From an uncultured Clostridium sp. (GTDB taxonomy: Bacteria; Bacillota; Clostridia; TANB77; CAG-508): DNA of 43,239 nucleotides. The DNA lies in the NCBI GenBank assembly GCA_900553405.1, contig USDF01000005.1, forward strand, positions 1 through 43,239. The letters are read 5' to 3'. This document shows, piece by piece, positions 33,286-41,592 of the stretch. The translations under genes were made by a program, and so were the position numbers. Position 1 is the stretch's first letter. Every line of letters starts with the position of its first letter. Below the pieces are notes generated by a model. It was not told the origin of the DNA and did not search any database. It saw only the letters and a program-made list of their open reading frames with translations.

Positions 33286-33360
33286 TGGCTGGGCTGGCTA
33301 GATTCGAACTAGCGCATGCCAGAGTCAAAGTCTGGTGCCTTACCGCTTGGCTACAGCCCA
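33286..33360 (-). tRNA. tRNA-Gln (anticodon TTG)
   Basis: On the minus strand acceptor TGGGCTG pairs with CAGCCCA, followed by discriminator G and encoded CCA. The anticodon arm CCAGA-CTTTGAC-TCTGG gives anticodon TTG; the T arm is CTAG-TTCGAAT-CTAG. A complete cloverleaf. Confidence 0.95.
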
Positions 33361-33388
33361 ATATATTAAAATTTATGCTAAATATAAA

Positions 33389-33466
33389 TGGGGTGGAATA
33401 TGGGACTCGAACCCATGGTCTCCAGTGCCACAAACTGGCGCGTTAACCAACTACGCTAAATCCACC
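33389..33466 (-). tRNA. tRNA-His (anticodon GTG)
   Basis: The minus-strand anticodon arm CCAGT-TTGTGGC-ACTGG gives anticodon GTG. The 5' end carries the extra G(-1) of tRNA-His paired to C73, and CCA is encoded. The T arm is ATGGG-TTCGAGT-CCCAT. There appears to be one T-T mismatch low in the acceptor stem. Confidence 0.93.
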
Positions 33467-33485
33467 ATTTCCAAATGCATTTATT

Positions 33486-33514
33486 ATTTTAACTTATTTT
33501 AGACGACTTGTCAA
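33486..33514 (-). promoter_or_regulatory. promoter of the tRNA pair
   Basis: On the minus strand TTGACA (33514-33509), 17-bp spacer, TAAAAT (33491-33486), starting transcription ~12 nt before tRNA-His. Confidence 0.82.
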
Positions 33515-33678
33515 CTAATTTTAAGATTTTTCTCATCCAAAATTCGAAAAAAATTTAAAAATTTGATTTTTATGCTAAAATTTAGTATTATATATGAGAA
33601 TAAAATATGAATTTAAATAAATGGTTTATAGGTAAATCCATTTAAAAACCTAAATATGTTATACAAGGAAAAATTAAA

Positions 33679-34311
33679 GTGTCAAAAACAATATTAGAAA
33701 ATACTTCAGCACAAATAGTCGAAAAAAAATCAAAATTTATAGCTAATATTTATTATGTCCAAACACAAGAAGAAATAGAAAACATTTTAAAAGAAATAAG
33801 AAAAAAATACTATGATGCTAAACACCATTGCTATGCGTATTCAATCTTAACTAAAGATGGATTAGTAAATAAAATATCAGATGACGGAGAACCAAGTGGA
33901 ACAGCTGGAGCACCTATGTTAAATATTATAACGAAAAATGAATTAACAAATATATTAGTGGTAGTAACTAGATATTTTGGAGGAATATTACTTGGTACAG
34001 GAGGACTAGTAAAAGCATATTCAGAGGCGACTATTAGTGCATTAGAAAAAGCTAAAATTGTAAATGAAGAAATTGGGTATGAAATAGAAGTAATTATTTC
34101 ATATAATGAATGGGAAAAGTTTAAATATTATTGTGAGAAAAATAACATTAATATTATAAATGTGATATATGATGAAAAAATAAAAAGTAGAATAGAAGTA
34201 ACTGATATAGAAAAAACAAAAATAAATGAATTAATTAAGGAAAATACATTAAAAATAGAAAATTTAGACATCATAAAAGAAAAAAATATAAGAAAAAATA
34301 TTGAAATATAA
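33679..34311 (+). CDS. yigZ: YigZ/IMPACT family protein
   Basis: 210 aa. GTG start with AAGGA 8 nt upstream. The N-terminal UPF0029/IMPACT domain has [35 protein letters not shown] and [24 protein letters not shown]; the C-terminal DUF1949 ferredoxin-like domain fills ~135-205. Family members may bind RNA or regulate translation stress responses; the bacterial role is not settled. Confidence 0.9.
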   Translation: MSKTILENTSAQIVEKKSKFIANIYYVQTQEEIENILKEIRKKYYDAKHHCYAYSILTKDGLVNKISDDGEPSGTAGAPMLNIITKNELTNILVVVTRYFGGILLGTGGLVKAYSEATISALEKAKIVNEEIGYEIEVIISYNEWEKFKYYCEKNNINIINVIYDEKIKSRIEVTDIEKTKINELIKENTLKIENLDIIKEKNIRKNIEI

Positions 34312-34429
34312 ACCAAAAATACAAAAACTTGAAAAAATTTCCAAAAAACTATTGCAAAATTATATAAAACATAATATAATTCGAAATGTAAAAATTTTAC
34401 AAAAAAATTATTTTAGGGGGAAAACAAAA

Positions 34430-35248
34430 GTGAAAAATAAGATTAGGGTTTTAATTGCAGATGACAATGTAGAGTTTGCTATGACATTAAATGAAAACTT
34501 GTCAAAAGACGAAGAAATGGATGTTATAGGCATTGCAAAGGATGGTAATGAGGCATATAAAATGATAAAGGAACAACAACCAGATGTTGTATTATTAGAT
34601 GTTATTATGCCACACCTAGATGGGTTAGGAGTTTTGGAAACATTAAACTCAAATCCAGTAGAGAAGATGCCATTATGCATAATGCTTTCAGCTGTAGGTC
34701 AAGACAAAATAACACAGAAAGCTATTAATTTAGGTGCAGAATATTACATAGTAAAACCATTTGACATTAATACATTAATGAAAAGAATAAAAGAATTTAA
34801 ATTTTATGAACCAGGAACTGCAAAAGGTAGCTTTGCAAGTAGAGAAATTAAACAGCAATATATTGAACTTGCACCAGAAAGCAAGAAAGATGAGAGTAAT
34901 TTAGAAGCACTTGTTACAAATGTAATACACGAAGTTGGTGTACCTGCACATATAAAAGGTTACCAATATTTAAGAGAAGCAATAATGATGGTAGTAAACG
35001 ATATAGATATAATAAATCAAATAACAAAACAATTATACCCAGAAATCGCAGAAAAATATAAAACAACTCCTTCTAGAGTAGAAAGAGCAATACGTCATGC
35101 AATAGAAGTTGCATGGGGAAGAGGTCAAACAGACACAGTAGAAAGTATCTTTGGATACACAGTATCAGCTGCTAAAGGAAAGCCAACAAATAGTGAATTT
35201 ATCGCAATGATAGCTGATAAATTAAGATTAGAGCTAAAAACAGCATAA
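34430..35248 (+). CDS. spo0A: sporulation response regulator Spo0A
   Basis: 272 aa from the GTG at 34430 with SD AGGGGG 10 nt upstream; a longer open frame upstream lacks an SD and the family N-terminus. The receiver domain has D11/D12 (LIADDN), phospho-acceptor D57 (VLLDVIMP) and the VKPFD Lys. The Spo0A-specific DNA-binding domain (~150-270) shows [35 protein letters not shown] and [17 protein letters not shown]. Phosphorylated Spo0A is the master switch of sporulation, binding 0A boxes (TGTCGAA); candidate boxes occur at 51-69 and 19278. Confidence 0.97.
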   Translation: MKNKIRVLIADDNVEFAMTLNENLSKDEEMDVIGIAKDGNEAYKMIKEQQPDVVLLDVIMPHLDGLGVLETLNSNPVEKMPLCIMLSAVGQDKITQKAINLGAEYYIVKPFDINTLMKRIKEFKFYEPGTAKGSFASREIKQQYIELAPESKKDESNLEALVTNVIHEVGVPAHIKGYQYLREAIMMVVNDIDIINQITKQLYPEIAEKYKTTPSRVERAIRHAIEVAWGRGQTDTVESIFGYTVSAAKGKPTNSEFIAMIADKLRLELKTA

Positions 35249-35389
35249 TGAAGTAATATAAAAAAGTATATAAATTTTAGAAGATTAAAATTTATATTTG
35301 TATGCCTATAAAGCATATTTTAGACCAATAAACATAAAAAACAAATACCAATAAACACCTTTTATTTATTGATTAAGAAATTAATAAAT

Positions 35390-35446
35390 AGGAGGTATTT
35401 TTTTATGACAAAATTTGAAAAACAAAAAAACACATCTGTAATTTGA
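35390..35446 (+). CDS. 13-codon ORF with perfect SD, running into a terminator
   Basis: AGGAGG (35390-35395) with 9-nt spacing to ATG 35405; the product reads MTKFEKQKNTSVI and stops at 35444-35446, inside the terminator hairpin loop. The size and placement resemble a leader peptide, or the last piece of a lost gene. No homologue is recognised. Confidence 0.35.
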   Translation, partial: RRYFFMTKFEKQKNTSVI

Positions 35447-35466
35447 CCGTTGTAGATGTGTTTTTA
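35424..35466. terminator. bidirectional terminator hairpin
   Basis: ACACATCT (35430-35437) pairs with AGATGTGT (35454-35461), flanked by A-rich and T-rich tracts on both sides. The same 8-bp stem recurs in the terminator at 38709-38744. Confidence 0.8.
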
Positions 35467-35507
35467 CATTTAATCGGCAAACCACGTTTGTGGTTTCTCC
35501 ATTTCCT
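35424..35507 (-). ncRNA. candidate ~85-nt small RNA antisense to the tiny ORF
   Basis: A minus-strand promoter (35514-35542) should start transcription near 35507. The RNA would contain hairpin AAACCAC-AAAC-GTGGTTT (35496-35479) and end at the 35424-35461 terminator. A 10-codon ATG frame (35502-35470) close to the 5' end is also open. No known RNA family is recognised. Confidence 0.4.
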
Positions 35508-35513
35508 ATTTTT

Positions 35514-35542
35514 ATTATGCGCATTAGAACAAGAAATGTCAA
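35514..35542 (-). promoter_or_regulatory. minus-strand promoter for the candidate small RNA
   Basis: TTGACA (35542-35537), 17-bp spacer, CATAAT (35519-35514). Confidence 0.65.
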
Positions 35543-35562
35543 TAGTTTACTAAAAACTAAGA

Positions 35563-35591
35563 TAGACAAAAGAAGAAAAATGTAGTATACT
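35563..35591 (+). promoter_or_regulatory. promoter of the M60 surface protein gene
   Basis: TAGACA (35563-35568), 17-bp spacer, TATACT (35586-35591), about 57 bp before the ATG. Confidence 0.6.
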
Positions 35592-35647
35592 AGATAGTGT
35601 AAAGTAAACATAAAAAATAGTATAAATAAAAATAAGGAAAAAGTAGA

Positions 35648-38600
35648 ATGAGAAAAAAATTAGTAGTATTAATAATTATAGTAATTTTATTAAACACAAT
35701 AAGTGCAATGCTAGGAAACATAGTATTAGCAAGTAATGAAGAAAAGAAAAATGAAAATAGTTATTGGAGTACAAAAAATGCTCCAATTATATATGGTGCG
35801 ACAAAAATAACTATAAAAAAGGAAATGTTAAAAAATTTTGATGTTAATGATGCAAGATTTAGAGTTTTTGCAAAAGATTTTGAAGATGGAGATCTAACAG
35901 AAAAAATAACTTATACAGGGGCAGTAGATATCAATGTTGCTGGAGAATATAAAATAACATATAAAGTTCAAGATAGCCATAACAATACAACAACACTAGA
36001 GGTTCCTGTTATTGTAACAGAAAATGGTGATTCTAAAATTATCGTAGAAAGAACTATTTATACAATTCCTTCAATTTGGAATTTAGATATGATTGGAGTT
36101 AGAAGATGTAATTATGGAGATAGACAAAACTTAGGAATATATCTTCCAGAAGGAACGAGTGTAAAAGCGAGAGCACTAGATACAGATAATGATATAAATG
36201 TTCAATATATAACAAATGACGCTAATAAAGAAATTTCACAAAAAATAAGTAAAAATGGTGAATGGATAACACTTCAAAATACTAGAGACGGAGTAGATTA
36301 TGCTTCAGTTCCATTAATAACATCTACTGTATTAAGTAAAGAAAATACAAATTTAACTAAGACATATAAAATTGAATTAGAGTATGATGAAACAGTAAAA
36401 GAACTAAATTATTATCATTATAAAGATAATGAAGAAAATTTTATGGAAAAATGGGAGCAAGAAAAAAACGAATATGCTCTTATAGAAAATGAAGTAATCC
36501 AAGTTGTAGTGCCTTTTGCAGACAAAGATAAAATGACAAACTTTTTCAAAAATGGATTTTCTACATTAGATGAATATCTAGAATATTACAAAAAAGTTGT
36601 AGATAGAATGGATGAGTTTTTAGGAGTTAGTTTAAATCCAGAAAACTTAATAGATCAAAATGTTAGAACAAAATATTTAATAAGAGCAAATGCGCATGGA
36701 GCAGGTGCAGCTTATTATAATGGAAATCATGTAGGCGTTAATAGTACTAGTGTTGCAGCATTTTTTGAAATGAACTGGGGAGGTTTACATGAAATAGCAC
36801 ACGGGTACCAAGGAAGTTTAGGAAATGGTGAAATGCAACTAGGCGAAGTTGCTAATAATATATTAGGGCATTATATTCAAATAGATAAAAGTATTTATAC
36901 ATATAGTGGAGACTGGCTTGGAGAATTAAGTAAAATTGAGGAAAACAAAAATAAAACAAGACTTGAAGGAAAAACATTTAATGAACAAGAAGTCTCAACA
37001 AAATTATATATGATAATTAACTTGTTTGACCATTTTGAAGGAGGACAAACATATGCTAAAATGTTCAAATGGTACAGAGAGCAAGTAAATAGTGGAAGAA
37101 AATTAACTAACCAAGATGCTTATGTAGAAGCAATGGCAGATATTTATAATGTTAATATAATACCATATATGGAAAGCTGGAAAATAGATATCTCGGAAGA
37201 GACTAAAACAAAAATACTAGAAAGAAATCTTCCAATGGTAAATATATTAAAAGACATAACAGATGAAGAGAGTTTAAATAAGATTTTATTAGGCGAAAAT
37301 ATTACAGAAAAATATAGTTTAGTAAGCAATGAAGTATTACAAAAATATAATGTAACAGGTAATTTGAAACTAACAATAAAAATTGATGATATTGAAAAAT
37401 TAAAAGGAAAAACAATAAAAATACTTGATGGTAATAATGTAGTTAAAACCATAGAAATAGATAATGAAATTATAAATGTTGAAAATTTACCAGCAGGAAC
37501 GTATAGGCTACAAATGCCAGTAAATTATGATTATGACCAAGATTATGCTTATATTCAAATAAAAGCAAGTCAAGATAATGCATGCGAATATGAATATAAA
37601 AATAAACAACCAAAAGACTACAATAATTATTTAACATTAAAGTTACAAGGAATATATAATACATATGGATACGAATTAACTTTTAGTGATAATTACACAA
37701 AAGCTATAATAAAACTTAATGGAGCAAATATGGGCAACAATACAAATGCTTATGTAAAAATATATGATGAAAATAAAAATGTGATTTCTGAAGAAAAAAC
37801 AACAGACATATATTTTGATTATAATAAAGAAGCGTACACAATTGATTTAAAACCTGGGGATAAAGTAGAAGTATATCATCCAAATTATGCAAATAAAGTA
37901 AAGATATTTAGTACATTATCTGGGGCAGAAATAACACAATATGTTCCAACAACAGTAACTACAATATATGAAGTAATAGAAAATGGAATAATAAAAAAAG
38001 ATACAATGTCAGAAGAAGAAAGTAAAAAAATAGCATATGACATATTAAAAGAAAAATTAGTAGATATAATAGAAAGCTATAAAAATACTGCAACAGATGA
38101 AGAAATAGAAGATGCTACAATTAACTTCAAGAAAAAAGCAGAAGTTATAGAAGCATATGAAAATTTGAAAGATGAAGATAAAGAGCAATATAAGGAATTT
38201 GTAGAAAAATTAAATCCAGAGGAAAAATCAGAAGACAAATCGGATGAAAAACCAGACGAAAAACCGGACGAAAAACCAAATGAAAATCCAGACCAAAAGC
38301 CAGAAGATAAACCAAATGAAACACCAGACGAAAATCCAGACGAAAGGCCGGACGAGAAACCGGATGAAAAGCCAGAGCAAAAGCCAGAAGACAAACCAAA
38401 TGAAAATCCAAACCAAAAACCAGAAGAGAAACCGGACGAAAATCCAGACCAAAAGCCAGACGAAAAACTGGATGAAAAACCAGAAGAAAAGCCAAATCAA
38501 AAACCAGAGCAAAAGCCAGATAATAAATTAGAAGAAAATGGATCAAATGTAAACAAAAATCAAACAGAACAATTGCCAACTACCTCATTACCAAAGACAG

Positions 38601-38692
38601 GAAGAAATTTAGTTGCAGAAATAATAATAGGAATAGCAATAGTACTATTAATTATTATTGGTGGTGTTATGTGGAAAAAATCACGCAAATAA
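35648..38692 (+). CDS. LPXTG-anchored M60-family metallopeptidase (mucinase-like surface protein)
   Basis: 1014 aa. Signal peptide ~1-29; a bacterial Ig-like/DUF5011 domain (~45-125; FEDGDLTEKITYTGAV, GEYKITYKVQDS). The M60 region (~130-530) contains the zinc motif HEIAHGYQ (H381, E382, H385) with a downstream Glu at 400 (GEVAN) as probable third ligand. Beta-rich domains follow (~555-790), then a helical FIVAR-like segment (~800-855), a Pro/Glu/Lys repeat stalk (~860-965), the sortase motif LPKTG (981-985), a hydrophobic helix and a KKSRK tail. M60 enzymes cut mucin-type glycoproteins. Sortase should anchor it to peptidoglycan. The SD is weak (AAGGAAAAAG). Confidence 0.9.
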   Translation: MRKKLVVLIIIVILLNTISAMLGNIVLASNEEKKNENSYWSTKNAPIIYGATKITIKKEMLKNFDVNDARFRVFAKDFEDGDLTEKITYTGAVDINVAGEYKITYKVQDSHNNTTTLEVPVIVTENGDSKIIVERTIYTIPSIWNLDMIGVRRCNYGDRQNLGIYLPEGTSVKARALDTDNDINVQYITNDANKEISQKISKNGEWITLQNTRDGVDYASVPLITSTVLSKENTNLTKTYKIELEYDETVKELNYYHYKDNEENFMEKWEQEKNEYALIENEVIQVVVPFADKDKMTNFFKNGFSTLDEYLEYYKKVVDRMDEFLGVSLNPENLIDQNVRTKYLIRANAHGAGAAYYNGNHVGVNSTSVAAFFEMNWGGLHEIAHGYQGSLGNGEMQLGEVANNILGHYIQIDKSIYTYSGDWLGELSKIEENKNKTRLEGKTFNEQEVSTKLYMIINLFDHFEGGQTYAKMFKWYREQVNSGRKLTNQDAYVEAMADIYNVNIIPYMESWKIDISEETKTKILERNLPMVNILKDITDEESLNKILLGENITEKYSLVSNEVLQKYNVTGNLKLTIKIDDIEKLKGKTIKILDGNNVVKTIEIDNEIINVENLPAGTYRLQMPVNYDYDQDYAYIQIKASQDNACEYEYKNKQPKDYNNYLTLKLQGIYNTYGYELTFSDNYTKAIIKLNGANMGNNTNAYVKIYDENKNVISEEKTTDIYFDYNKEAYTIDLKPGDKVEVYHPNYANKVKIFSTLSGAEITQYVPTTVTTIYEVIENGIIKKDTMSEEESKKIAYDILKEKLVDIIESYKNTATDEEIEDATINFKKKAEVIEAYENLKDEDKEQYKEFVEKLNPEEKSEDKSDEKPDEKPDEKPNENPDQKPEDKPNETPDENPDERPDEKPDEKPEQKPEDKPNENPNQKPEEKPDENPDQKPDEKLDEKPEEKPNQKPEQKPDNKLEENGSNVNKNQTEQLPTTSLPKTGRNLVAEIIIGIAIVLLIIIGGVMWKKSRK
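38226..38525 (+). repeat. 12-bp-type tandem repeats encoding the Pro-rich wall-spanning stalk
   Basis: Degenerate units around GACGAAAAACCG/CCAGAAGAAAAG encode PxxK/PDEKP-type tetrapeptides. Such DNA is prone to length variation by slippage. Confidence 0.85.
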
Positions 38693-38708
38693 TAAAATGA
38701 AATATAAC

Positions 38709-38746
38709 AAAAAACACATCTAATTAATTTCAGATGTGTTTTTTCA
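38709..38746. terminator. terminator after the M60 gene
   Basis: AAAAAACACATCT (38709-38721) pairs perfectly with AGATGTGTTTTTT (38732-38744); symmetric, so usable from both strands. Confidence 0.88.
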
Positions 38747-38798
38747 TATATTTGAATTATAATAAACAATACTATAATCTTTTGATTATATATATTTT

Positions 38799-39308
38799 TT
38801 AAGCTTTTTCTATTTCTTTTTTAGTTTTTGTAATTTTTTTAACTTTTTCTTCTATCTTTAATTCAGATGTACAATGAGGACATCTTGTAGCTTTTATATT
38901 TATTTCAGATAAGCAATAAGGACATACCTTTGTTGTTGGTTCTGGAATAGGCTCTTCTTTTTTCTTTTTACTTTTAAAAAGTTTGCTTTTTTTAGACATT
39001 TTATCTAAATCTTGTTTAGCTCTATCATTTAATTTGTTAATAGTACGAATAGCAATAAAAATAGAAAAAGCAATAATTAAAAAGTCAACAATAGTAGTAA
39101 TAAAAGATCCATATTTAATTGAAGAATTACCCACTGTAAAGACTAAGTCTGAAAAATCAACTTTTCCAGTAAAAATAGAAATAGCAGGCATAATTATATC
39201 ATTAACTAAAGAAGTAACCATTTTTTGAAAGGCACCACCGATAATAACACCTATCGCCATATCCATAATATTTCCTTTTAATGCAAATTCTTTAAATTCT
39301 TTTAACAT
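38799..39308 (-). CDS. mscL: large-conductance mechanosensitive channel with C-terminal zinc ribbon
   Basis: 169 aa. MscL signature: [25 protein letters not shown] at the N-terminus (amphipathic helix and pore-lining TM1), then TM2 at ~70-90 ([13 protein letters not shown]). Residues ~100-118 are very basic, followed by a zinc-ribbon-like CPYC...CPHC pair (~129-149) and a Lys-rich tail. MscL opens under membrane tension to release solutes. The tail is longer than in E. coli MscL (136 aa). SD AAAGGAGTG lies upstream. Confidence 0.92.
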   Translation of the reverse strand: MLKEFKEFALKGNIMDMAIGVIIGGAFQKMVTSLVNDIIMPAISIFTGKVDFSDLVFTVGNSSIKYGSFITTIVDFLIIAFSIFIAIRTINKLNDRAKQDLDKMSKKSKLFKSKKKKEEPIPEPTTKVCPYCLSEINIKATRCPHCTSELKIEEKVKKITKTKKEIEKA

Positions 39309-39389
39309 ATCAAAAACACTCCTTTTCTAACACCTAAGTCTATAAAATGATAAAATAAAATCATGAAAATGTCAATAATAAGTCAAAAT

Positions 39390-39418
39390 TTGCAATTTTA
39401 TGTAAAATGTAGTATAAT
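39390..39418 (+). promoter_or_regulatory. promoter of the 71-aa gene
   Basis: TTGCAA (39390-39395), 17-bp spacer, TATAAT (39413-39418). Confidence 0.75.
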
Positions 39419-39453
39419 TAATGTATTATACAATTTAATAAAGGAGATACAAT

Positions 39454-39669
39454 ATGAGAAAAAACTGCAAAATCACAGATGCCACATTTCTTTCTGAAAA
39501 AGGAAAAGAAATTCCCAAAAGTAAAATTCGGGAAGGAAATGTTGTAAGAGTAGGTGGAGTTATAAAAAAACACCACAAAGAAATCTTCATAAACATTGAT
39601 GTTATAAAGGAAGATGGAAAGTTTTACTTACAACATGGCGATCAGGTTCAGATTGAATCAGCTGTGTAA
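39454..39669 (+). CDS. hypothetical 71-aa protein
   Basis: SD AAAGGAG precedes the ATG. I do not recognise it. Its beta-strand-rich pattern (NVVRVGGVIKKHHKEIFINIDVI, QVQIES) suggests a small OB- or SH3-like barrel. It is monocistronic, with its own promoter and terminator. Confidence 0.6.
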   Translation: MRKNCKITDATFLSEKGKEIPKSKIREGNVVRVGGVIKKHHKEIFINIDVIKEDGKFYLQHGDQVQIESAV

Positions 39670-39700
39670 ACTCCTATAAACTAGACAACTGAATAGTGTG

Positions 39701-39733
39701 AAAAAGGATATAAATTTTTATATCCTTTTTTCT
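39701..39733 (+). terminator. intrinsic terminator after the 71-aa gene
   Basis: 14-bp stem AAAAAGGATATAAA (39701-39714) with 39717-39730 and a T-rich end. Confidence 0.85.
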
Positions 39734-39842
39734 TTGCATAAAATTGAAAGAAGAAGAAAAAATAAAGTCAAGTAAATTAGATAGAAAATGAGAATTTTTT
39801 TTACAACTCATAAATTAAGAAAAAGAAAGGAAAAAGGTAAAA

Positions 39843-40085
39843 ATGAAAATATCATGGATAAAACAAGAAAATGATAATAAAAATTTTATAACAGCAGAAA
39901 AATTAGGAATGAATGTATGTAAATTAGAAAATCCAGAGGATGTAGACAATGCCATAAAACAATTGATTAATGAAAATTACAAAACAATAATTTTATCTAA
40001 TGAAATGGCAGGATTTTCAGAAGATATAATAAAAAAATATCAGAATGATAGCAAGGTGAACATTATTATTACTCCAAGAAGATAA
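39843..40085 (+). CDS. small Rossmann-like protein resembling V/A-ATPase subunit F
   Basis: 80 aa. LGMNVCKLENPEDVDNAIKQLINENYKTIILSNEMA and the IIITPRR end recall the alpha/beta fold of V/A-type ATP synthase subunit F. No other ATPase subunit gene is nearby, so the protein is probably a divergent stand-alone relative. It lies just upstream of yyaC. SD AAAGGAAAAAGG. Confidence 0.45.
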   Translation: MKISWIKQENDNKNFITAEKLGMNVCKLENPEDVDNAIKQLINENYKTIILSNEMAGFSEDIIKKYQNDSKVNIIITPRR

Positions 40086-40184
40086 TAGGAATAAAATGTA
40101 TTTTTTTACATAGTTTATTGTAAGAAAAAAATTAATAGGAAGGAGAGTATAATTAAAATATATGATTTAATTATACAAAAAGAA

Positions 40185-40757
40185 ATGAACTTAAACTATT
40201 ATTCTTATGAAGAACAAGAAAATGAGGAAAAAGAAAAATTTATAAGTGATTTTAGAAATTTAATATATGAAGAAAGAAAAAAACGAGGTTATCTAGAATT
40301 AGTATTTATTTGCATTGGTACAGATCGAATGACAGGAGATTGCTTTGGACCAATAGTTGGTAGCAAACTAAAAGAATTATTAGAAAATTATAATATATTT
40401 AATATAAACATATATGGAAGTTTAGAAGAAAATATATGTTATACAAATATTGAAAATATAATAGAAATTATAAAAAATAGACATCCTAACGCATGTATTA
40501 TTGTTATAGATGCAGCACTTTCTAAAAAAGAAAACATTGGAAGAGTGTTTGTAAGCCGAGAAAAAACAATGTTAGGTAAAGGGCTAAATAAAAGTAAAAT
40601 AGAAATAGGAGATTTAAGTATAAAAGCTGTTGTTGGAAAAAATAACAAGATACCTTATTACAATTTTACAGTTTTACAAAATGTATCACTTAATGTAGTA
40701 ATAAGAATGGCAAGTATAGTGGCAGAAGGAATTGTGGAAATTATTAAATATGGATAA
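40185..40757 (+). CDS. yyaC: spore protein YyaC (GPR-like putative protease)
   Basis: 190 aa. FICIGTDRMTGDCFGPIVGSKL, IVIDAALSKKENIGRVFV and LGKGLNKSKIEIGDLSIKAVV are YyaC hallmarks; the fold resembles hydrogenase-maturation and germination proteases. Its exact substrate is not settled. The ATG at 40185 has no SD; a strong AAGGAG (40140-40145) lies 40 nt upstream, where the in-frame codons are ATA (40149) and ATT (40152), so a non-AUG start adding 11-12 residues is possible. Confidence 0.85.
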   Translation: MNLNYYSYEEQENEEKEKFISDFRNLIYEERKKRGYLELVFICIGTDRMTGDCFGPIVGSKLKELLENYNIFNINIYGSLEENICYTNIENIIEIIKNRHPNACIIVIDAALSKKENIGRVFVSREKTMLGKGLNKSKIEIGDLSIKAVVGKNNKIPYYNFTVLQNVSLNVVIRMASIVAEGIVEIIKYG

Positions 40758-40821
40758 ATTAAAAGTATATTTATGGCAAAAATGGAAAAAATCTATATAA
40801 ACAAAAGAAAGGGTGGTTTAT

Positions 40822-41166
40822 ATGGATACAAATACAATGAAAAATATGGTTATATTAAGAAATTTGCCATCAAATATGATAGAAGAAGCTTATATTGTAT
40901 TTAAAGATAATGTAAAAATACATAAGCTAGAGAAAATAGAAAACAAAAAAGTAAGTTCGAAAAAAGAAAAAATAGATGGAAAGAAATACGCAATAAAAGA
41001 GGCAGAAATGATAGTAGAAGACTATATTTCTAAAATAGAAAAGAAAGAATATGAAATAGGAATTGGAAGTAAGAAAATAAGAGAAAAATATAAGCGATTA
41101 AAAGCACTTACTATATTTCTGACAATATTTAGTGCGTTAAGTTTATGGTCAATATTGCTAAGATAA
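40822..41166 (+). CDS. hypothetical 114-aa protein with C-terminal membrane helix
   Basis: The start ATG 40822 follows GGGTGG; a GTG three codons earlier overlaps that SD. I do not recognise it. It has a cytoplasmic Lys/Glu-rich helical body (~30-92) and a single C-terminal transmembrane segment (~95-112), i.e. a tail-anchored layout. It lies 64 bp after yyaC on the same strand, so a sporulation-related role is possible but unproven. Confidence 0.55.
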   Translation: MDTNTMKNMVILRNLPSNMIEEAYIVFKDNVKIHKLEKIENKKVSSKKEKIDGKKYAIKEAEMIVEDYISKIEKKEYEIGIGSKKIREKYKRLKALTIFLTIFSALSLWSILLR

Positions 41167-41592
41167 AGTTTATTTTTCAAAAAAATAAACTAGTAGCAGA
41201 AATTAATTATGTAAAAAAGTACTTACAAAAATAGACTTAAATAATTGAATAAAAAAAAACACTAAGTTATAATTTTATAAAAATAACTTAGTAGTTTTTA
41301 TAAATATAAAATGAATAAAAAATTTCAAAAAAATGGTAGCAACTTATTGACGTAATAAAAAATTATTAGTAAAATTATAAAAGGTAAATAATAACTTATG
41401 AACATAACGTATATATATGAATAAATAACAACAAAATGTTCATAATGTAAAAAGTAAAAAGAAAAAATAAGACTAACTATTAAAAGTCAATAGTTTTTCT
41501 TAAAGAATTAAAAAATAATTAGTACATTGAAAATCGCATGACAAATAGAGCATTGGAAAATGCTCGAAAATCAAATATGAAATTAGAAAAAG
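41167..41592. other. 426-bp intergenic region upstream of the IS end
   Basis: No gene was found. The hairpin ACTAAGTTAT (41261-41270) with ATAACTTAGT (41283-41292) is terminator-like for the 114-aa gene. GAGCATT-GGAA-AATGCTC (41548-41565) is a perfect hairpin that may belong to the IS110 right end. Confidence 0.5.

Noticed and set aside
33236..33433. Minus-strand open frame over the tRNA pair
   Set aside because: It runs through two complete tRNA cloverleaves and a terminator.
35479..35496. AAACCAC/GTGGTTT hairpin as a known riboswitch
   Set aside because: No conserved core of any riboswitch class I know could be matched; kept only as part of a candidate RNA.
38226..38525. CRISPR-like periodicity
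   Set aside because: The period is 12 bp, in frame with a surface protein stalk, with no spacers; no CRISPR array or cas gene was seen in the window.
38077..38579. Long open frames on the minus strand (and another plus frame) across the Pro-rich region
   Set aside because: They are by-products of the repetitive codon pattern of the LPXTG protein stalk, with no SD and low-complexity translations.
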